The translations under genes were made by a program, and so were the position numbers. A DNA stretch of 10,955 bases, from contig VSOA01000107.1 in the NCBI GenBank assembly GCA_009774585.1, positions 1-10,955 on the forward strand. Reading direction: 5' to 3'. This stretch comes from Lachnospiraceae bacterium. Lineage in GTDB: Bacteria; Bacillota; Clostridia; Lachnospirales; Lachnospiraceae. This document shows, piece by piece, positions 7,097-10,955 of this stretch; within the stretch, counting starts at the first letter, position 1; every line of letters begins with the position of its first letter. The notes under the pieces are model-generated. The model made no database searches. It was not told where the DNA came from and worked only from the letters and a program-made list of their open reading frames with translations.

Positions 7097-8242
7097 TTAA
7101 AATACGCCGAATACTGCCATAAATGTACCGGCTGCCACAGCAGTTCCGATAACGCCCGCTACGTTAGGTCCCATAGCATGCATTAACAGGAAATTAGTCG
7201 GATCAGCTTCCGCACCAACCTTCTGTGATACTCTCGCTGCCATAGGCACGGCAGACACACCTGCGGAACCGATCAACGGGTTTACCTTGCCCTTTGTCAC
7301 AACGCACATCAGTTTGCCGAACAATACGCCTGCCGCCGTTCCGAATGCAAATGCAATCAGACCTAAGATAACGATTTTAATCGTATCCCAGTTAAGGAAT
7401 GCTTCCGCGCTCGTCGTCGCACCTACGGAAGTACCAAGGATGATAACTACGATATACATCAGCGCATTGGACGCCGTATCCGTCAACTGTCTTACCACGC
7501 CTGATTCTCTGAACAGATTACCTAACATCAACATACCTACGAGAGGCGCCGTTGTAGGAAGAATCAGTGAAACGACTACCGTTACTACAATAGGGAACAG
7601 AATCTTCTCTAATTTGCTGACAGGACGAAGCTGTCCCATCTTAATCTTTCTTTCTTTCTCAGTCGTAAAGAGTTTCATGATCGGCGGCTGGATAATCGGA
7701 ACGAGCGCCATGTAAGAATATGCCGCCACCGCGATGGGTCCCATCAGAGTCGTCTGTCCGAGCTTACCTGCAAGGAAGATGGACGTCGGACCGTCAGCTC
7801 CGCCGATAATAGAAATCGCTGCCGCTGCTCTATCATTAAACCCTAAGAAAATTGCTCCGAAATACGCCGCAAAAATACCAAACTGTGCTGCCGCACCGAG
7901 AAGAAAACTCTTCGGGTTGGCAATAAGCGGACCAAAGTCTGTCATAGCGCCGACGCCCATGAAAATCAAGGACGGCAGGATTGCCCATTCATCCAGTTTA
8001 TAGAAATAGTATAACAGACCGCCGCCGGCGCCGCCTTCTCCGTACGGAGCCATAATATCCGGATAGATATTAACAAGCAGCATGCCAAATGCAATCGGAA
8101 CCAGCAATAACGGTTCAAAGCCTTTGGCAATCGCCAGATATAGAAATACAAGTGCTACAACAATCATGATATAATTGCCGACTTCCAGATTAAAGAAAGC
8201 GGTCTGATGTATCAGATTGTTAAGCGTCTCAACTATATACAT
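7097..8242 (-). CDS. oadB: Na+-translocating decarboxylase beta subunit
   Basis: Integral membrane subunit that decarboxylates carboxybiotin and couples this to export of Na+. The 381-residue, strongly hydrophobic protein has around nine or more membrane segments. The functional residues known from OadB are conserved: D150 in IIGGADGPTSI, the NPLIGSAGVS segment beginning at N321 with S330, and R337 seven residues further, with the same spacing as the Asn373/Ser382/Arg389 set of the Klebsiella enzyme (recalled, not computed). The length is slightly below the enterobacterial form, as usual for Firmicutes. The ATG has AGGAGG eight bases upstream. It sits between the biotin carrier gene and oadA. 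The family does not reveal the substrate: the same beta subunit type serves oxaloacetate, methylmalonyl-CoA, malonate and glutaconyl-CoA decarboxylases. Confidence 0.95.
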   Translation of the reverse strand: MYIVETLNNLIHQTAFFNLEVGNYIMIVVALVFLYLAIAKGFEPLLLVPIAFGMLLVNIYPDIMAPYGEGGAGGGLLYYFYKLDEWAILPSLIFMGVGAMTDFGPLIANPKSFLLGAAAQFGIFAAYFGAIFLGFNDRAAAAISIIGGADGPTSIFLAGKLGQTTLMGPIAVAAYSYMALVPIIQPPIMKLFTTEKERKIKMGQLRPVSKLEKILFPIVVTVVVSLILPTTAPLVGMLMLGNLFRESGVVRQLTDTASNALMYIVVIILGTSVGATTSAEAFLNWDTIKIVILGLIAFAFGTAAGVLFGKLMCVVTKGKVNPLIGSAGVSAVPMAARVSQKVGAEADPTNFLLMHAMGPNVAGVIGTAVAAGTFMAVFGVF

Positions 8243-8282
8243 TTTATTAACCTCCTGTAGTTTTAATTTCAGATGCAGCTTA

Positions 8283-8657
8283 CTAGTTCAACGTTGCGAG
8301 TAACGCGCCTGCCTCTACAGCATCGCCTACAGCTACATCAATGCTTGCTACCGTACCGTCTTCGGGAGCAACTACAGGAATTTCCATCTTCATGGCTTCA
8401 ACGATTACGACAGCGTCGCCCTTCTTCACTGCCTGACCTACGTTTGCTTCAATCTTAAATACTTTACCTGCTGCACCTGCTTCAATCTTAACGCTGCCTG
8501 CGCCGCTAGCCTTGGGTGCTGCTGCAGGTGCCGGAGCCGCTTTCGGTGCAGCCTTAGGCGCTGCCGGAGCCGCTGCAACAGGCGCGCCGCTTGTTGCCCC
8601 TTCTTCCACTACTACATCATATACGCTTCCGTTTACGGTAATTGTATAATTTTTCAT
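8283..8657 (-). CDS. Biotin carboxyl carrier protein (1.3S / gamma-like)
   Basis: Small cytoplasmic protein carrying CO2 on biotin between active sites. The 124 residues divide into an N-terminal strand region (MKNYTITVNGSVYDVVVEE), typical of the transcarboxylase 1.3S subunit, a flexible Ala/Pro/Lys linker (about 25-52), and a biotinyl domain (about 53-124). The biotin-accepting lysine is K90 in VEAMKMEIP, with the expected Met on both sides and the G-rich turns of the hammerhead fold (EDGTVASIDV). AGGAGG is seven bases before the ATG. It lies between the OadG-like gene (21-base gap) and oadB (40-base gap). It is the only biotin carrier in the operon, so both carboxyltransferases presumably use it. 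A biotin ligase must act in trans. Confidence 0.95.
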   Translation of the reverse strand: MKNYTITVNGSVYDVVVEEGATSGAPVAAAPAAPKAAPKAAPAPAAAPKASGAGSVKIEAGAAGKVFKIEANVGQAVKKGDAVVIVEAMKMEIPVVAPEDGTVASIDVAVGDAVEAGALLATLN

Positions 8658-8678
8658 TTTAATATCCTCCTATGACTA

Positions 8679-9431
8679 TTAGGCATTCTGCCATTTACTC
8701 TTATTAGATTTTCTGATAGACCGAACAACAAATCCGTCTGTGGAACCGGAACCCTCATATGCCGCGATTGCCGCTGCAATCACCGCCACAAGTTCCGTAT
8801 CGTCCGAAAGCTCCTCTTTCTTAGCAATCTGTGTCACAACAGGGTCGGTTTTCACATCATTGCTCACTGCTTTTGCTGATGCCTTCTTTTTCTTCTTCTC
8901 TTCAATCTTAGAAATCAAAGTGAAACTGGAAATAATCAGGCTGATCAAAATCAGCACAACAAATACGGTTCCCATACCAATCAGCGTATTCATAGCCGCT
9001 TTCAGCATGATCTCGCCCGTGGAATATATCACATTCGTCGTAATGCTTTGATAGCTTCCCATACTACTGCTATAGTCAAAAACAATCTCCATAGTCGCAT
9101 TATGATCTGTACCGAGAACATTTACATTAATGGTCGCAACCATCTCTTCTTCATTGAGTTCAACCGTACCGCCATCAGTTCCCTTCAGACTACCTATATC
9201 CTCCTCCAAGGCCTCCTGCCATCCAGTAAGTCCGGCGTAAACCGCAGGATTTCCCGCATACTGCTCCACTTCGCCTTGTGCTACGATTGTGTTCATATCG
9301 ATTACGGTTCCCTCGCCCATTTGGAGCAGGCTCTGCTCCAGAGCCGACAATGTCTTAGTCTCCTCCTGACCACATGCACACAAGCCGAACATACAGGTAA
9401 TCATACCTAATATTGCGAATAATTTTTTCAT
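8679..9431 (-). CDS. OadG-like membrane subunit with lipoprotein signal and extracytoplasmic domain
   Basis: Putative gamma/delta subunit anchoring the decarboxylase complex. From the ATG at 9431 the protein has 250 residues. Residues 1-20 are a lipoprotein signal peptide (MKKLFAILGMITCMFGLCAC) with lipobox LCAC and predicted lipidated C20. Residues 21-146 form a soluble, mostly acidic domain of unknown function. Residues 150-173 are a membrane helix starting with the OadG-type GMGTVFVVL. A Lys-rich stop-transfer (KKKKK) and a cytoplasmic tail follow, ending in the OadG pattern ELVAVIAAAIAAYEG and FVVRSIRKS. Classical OadG/MmdD proteins are about 80-120 residues and lack the first 146. I chose 9431 because AAAGGA is 11 bases upstream and translation from there gives the signal peptide; ATGs at 9443 and 9440 lie too close to that site. 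The tail would contact the alpha and beta subunits inside the cell. Confidence 0.8.
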   Translation of the reverse strand: MKKLFAILGMITCMFGLCACGQEETKTLSALEQSLLQMGEGTVIDMNTIVAQGEVEQYAGNPAVYAGLTGWQEALEEDIGSLKGTDGGTVELNEEEMVATINVNVLGTDHNATMEIVFDYSSSMGSYQSITTNVIYSTGEIMLKAAMNTLIGMGTVFVVLILISLIISSFTLISKIEEKKKKKASAKAVSNDVKTDPVVTQIAKKEELSDDTELVAVIAAAIAAYEGSGSTDGFVVRSIRKSNKSKWQNA

Positions 9432-9448
9432 ATTAAGCATCATCCTTT

Positions 9449-10876
9449 CTAAACTGTACCGTGTTTTCTATCCGGACGGCCTTCGCTCTTAGTAGCCAGC
9501 ATTTCAAATGCTCCAATAACATACTTTCTCGTGTGGGCAGGCTCAACAATCTGGTCTACATATCCTCTCTTTGCCGCACTTGTCACATTATTTTGAAGTG
9601 CCGCATACTCTTTTGCACATGCATCAATCGCATCGGAACCCTGTCCGTCGCATATAATCTTAGCCGCAAGCTTTGCGTCCATCATACCAATCTCGGCATC
9701 AGGCCAAGCAATTGTAATATCTGCACCGATTGCTTTAGAGTTCATTGCCACATAAGCGCTTCCGTATGCCTTACCAATAATCACGTTCACCTTCGGAACC
9801 GTCGCATTTGCAAAAGCATATGTAAGTTTCCCTACAGCCTTCGCAATTCTCTGCTCGGAACACTTGGATGCAGCAAATCCTTTGACATTGGTCAAGGAGA
9901 GAACCGGAATATCAAAAGCATCACAGAAATTGATGAATTCTGCCGCTTTCTCCGCTCCTCTTACAGACAGTGCCGCATCAAATTTATCAGTCACTTCACC
10001 GTCAGCATTATACACTTCCGTACGGTTAGCAACCGCACCGATGGTTGCACCGTTTAATCTGATAAAACCGGCAACCATATCTTTTGCATAGTTCTGTTTT
10101 ACTTCCACGAACACACCGTCATCCGCAATCTGGGAAAGCGCGATGGATGTGTCACCTACACAGTTTTCAATCTGTGCACATGCTCTGTTTAAGTCATCCG
10201 TACAATCGTCAACTGCAATCTCAGCATTGTTGGCAGGCAGCATAGAAACAAGCTGTCTGATCTGTGCCATGATAGAAGCCTCGTCTCCCACCGCATCTAC
10301 CATTCCGGTCTCCTCACTCTGGAATGCCGCAGCAGAAGTATCACACTTGGAAATTTCATTGCCGTCTAACGCATTGGGTGCGTTTACAAATAATTTTGCT
10401 TTTTTCTCTTCCATAAAAGCAAAGTCCGTCATCGCAGGAATCAAGGCAAGTCCGCCTCCGCAGCTTCCGAATACAGCCGTAATCTGAGGAATTACGCCCG
10501 AAGCAAGCGTCTGCTTCATATAAATCTCGCCAAAACCGTTTAATGCATCCGTCGCCTCCTGAAGTCTAAGTCCGGCAGAATCAATCAGTCCGATTACAGG
10601 TGCCCCTGTTTTCAACGCCAGATCATAGAGGTTTGCAATTTTCTTAGCATGCATTTCGCCGACCGTTCCGTTCAAAACAGCTGCGTCTTGGCTATACACA
10701 TACACAAGATTACCGTCAATCACCCCATAGCCGGTCACAACGCCGTCTGACGGAGTTTCTGCCTGTTTCAGATTGAAATCCGTCGCTCTCGCCGTTACGA
10801 GTGCACCGATCTCAACGAAACTGTTTTCATCGAGCAAAGCGTTAATTCTTTGACTCGCTTGAGAAGTAGTACTCAT
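9449..10876 (-). CDS. Acyl-CoA carboxyltransferase family protein (MmdA / 12S-like), divergent
   Basis: Crotonase-fold carboxyltransferase of the biotin-dependent group. Characterised relatives move CO2 between biotin and methylmalonyl-, glutaconyl- or propionyl-CoA. The 475-residue protein has both halves of the fold: N-domain (about 1-220) with RINALLDENSFVEIG, the DSAGLRLQE segment and GSCGGGLALIPAMTDFAFM near 137; C-domain (about 245-475) with PKVNVIIGKAYGSAY (361-375), the AWPDAEIGMMDA block and the family-typical tail VEPAHTRKYV..AFEML and RPDRKHGTV. It is about 35-50 residues shorter than usual at the N-terminus, and two conserved loops are changed (see findings), so the substrate is open. 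GGAGGG lies seven bases before the ATG. It is the first visible gene of the operon; the OadG-like gene starts 17 bases after its stop. Confidence 0.82.
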   Translation of the reverse strand: MSTTSQASQRINALLDENSFVEIGALVTARATDFNLKQAETPSDGVVTGYGVIDGNLVYVYSQDAAVLNGTVGEMHAKKIANLYDLALKTGAPVIGLIDSAGLRLQEATDALNGFGEIYMKQTLASGVIPQITAVFGSCGGGLALIPAMTDFAFMEEKKAKLFVNAPNALDGNEISKCDTSAAAFQSEETGMVDAVGDEASIMAQIRQLVSMLPANNAEIAVDDCTDDLNRACAQIENCVGDTSIALSQIADDGVFVEVKQNYAKDMVAGFIRLNGATIGAVANRTEVYNADGEVTDKFDAALSVRGAEKAAEFINFCDAFDIPVLSLTNVKGFAASKCSEQRIAKAVGKLTYAFANATVPKVNVIIGKAYGSAYVAMNSKAIGADITIAWPDAEIGMMDAKLAAKIICDGQGSDAIDACAKEYAALQNNVTSAAKRGYVDQIVEPAHTRKYVIGAFEMLATKSEGRPDRKHGTV

Positions 10877-10945
10877 TTTTCAGCCCTCCATTTATCATAA
10901 TTATAAATAATTAGAACATTATTATTGCGCATAACGCACGAAGGT

Positions 10946-10951
10946 AGTATA
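10946..10951 (-). promoter_or_regulatory. Possible -10 element for the decarboxylase operon
   Basis: TATACT on the minus strand about 70 bases before the first operon gene. A matching -35 would lie beyond the window, so this cannot be completed. A second hexamer, TATAAT at 10905-10900, has no recognisable -35 and would start the transcript almost at the ribosome site. The 79 bases from 10877 to the window end hold no gene. Confidence 0.25.
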
Positions 10952-10955
10952 ACAT

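Noticed and set aside
9461..10057. 198-codon plus-strand frame rich in Cys, His and Ser
   Set aside because: It is a shadow of the carboxyltransferase gene on the other strand, with no start signal or domain.
10926..10938. Inverted repeat TGCG-CATAA-CGCA before the decarboxylase operon
   Set aside because: The arms are only four bases long and could easily be chance; no further support is visible in the window.

Overview
The window reads as a chromosomal segment of an anaerobic Firmicute of class Clostridia, most likely Lachnospiraceae. The pointers are the gene order cmk-ispH-rpsA, the strong GGAGG-type ribosome binding sites, consensus sigma-A promoters, moderate base composition, and a sodium-pumping biotin decarboxylase cluster of the kind found in gut anaerobes. 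The genus is inference. Every gene I can support lies on the minus strand, so the window is read from its right end to its left end.

Right half (10876 down to 5557): a five-gene operon for a biotin-dependent, membrane-bound decarboxylase. In transcription order it encodes an acyl-CoA carboxyltransferase-like protein (relative of MmdA / transcarboxylase 12S), an OadG-type small membrane subunit that carries an N-terminal lipoprotein signal and an extracytoplasmic domain, a 124-residue biotin carrier with an EAMKM site (like transcarboxylase 1.3S), the Na+-translocating beta subunit OadB, and a pyruvate/oxaloacetate carboxyltransferase OadA (like transcarboxylase 5S) with no biotin domain of its own. 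It closes with a clear rho-independent terminator at 5557-5588. One biotin carrier thus serves two different carboxyltransferases and one sodium pump, so the set looks like a cross between a transcarboxylase and a Na+ pump.

Middle (5516 down to 3907): a TetR-family regulator with a near-consensus promoter overlapped by palindromes (probable autoregulation), followed by a MurR/RpiR-family regulator with a SIS sugar-phosphate domain. Their targets cannot be read from the window.

Left half (3893 down to 1): a housekeeping run with a plausible promoter at 3866-3893. It encodes a BaiN/YhiN (HI0933)-type flavoprotein, cytidylate kinase (cmk), HMB-PP reductase (ispH) and ribosomal protein S1 (rpsA, cut by the window edge). 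ispH and rpsA overlap by 20 bases in different frames; in some other Clostridia the two are one fused protein.

There is no gene-free stretch longer than 300 bases. I saw no tRNA, rRNA, CRISPR array, insertion sequence or phage gene. The most interesting parts are the hybrid decarboxylase/transcarboxylase operon, its unusual lipoprotein-OadG subunit, and its divergent acyl-CoA carboxyltransferase-like subunit.
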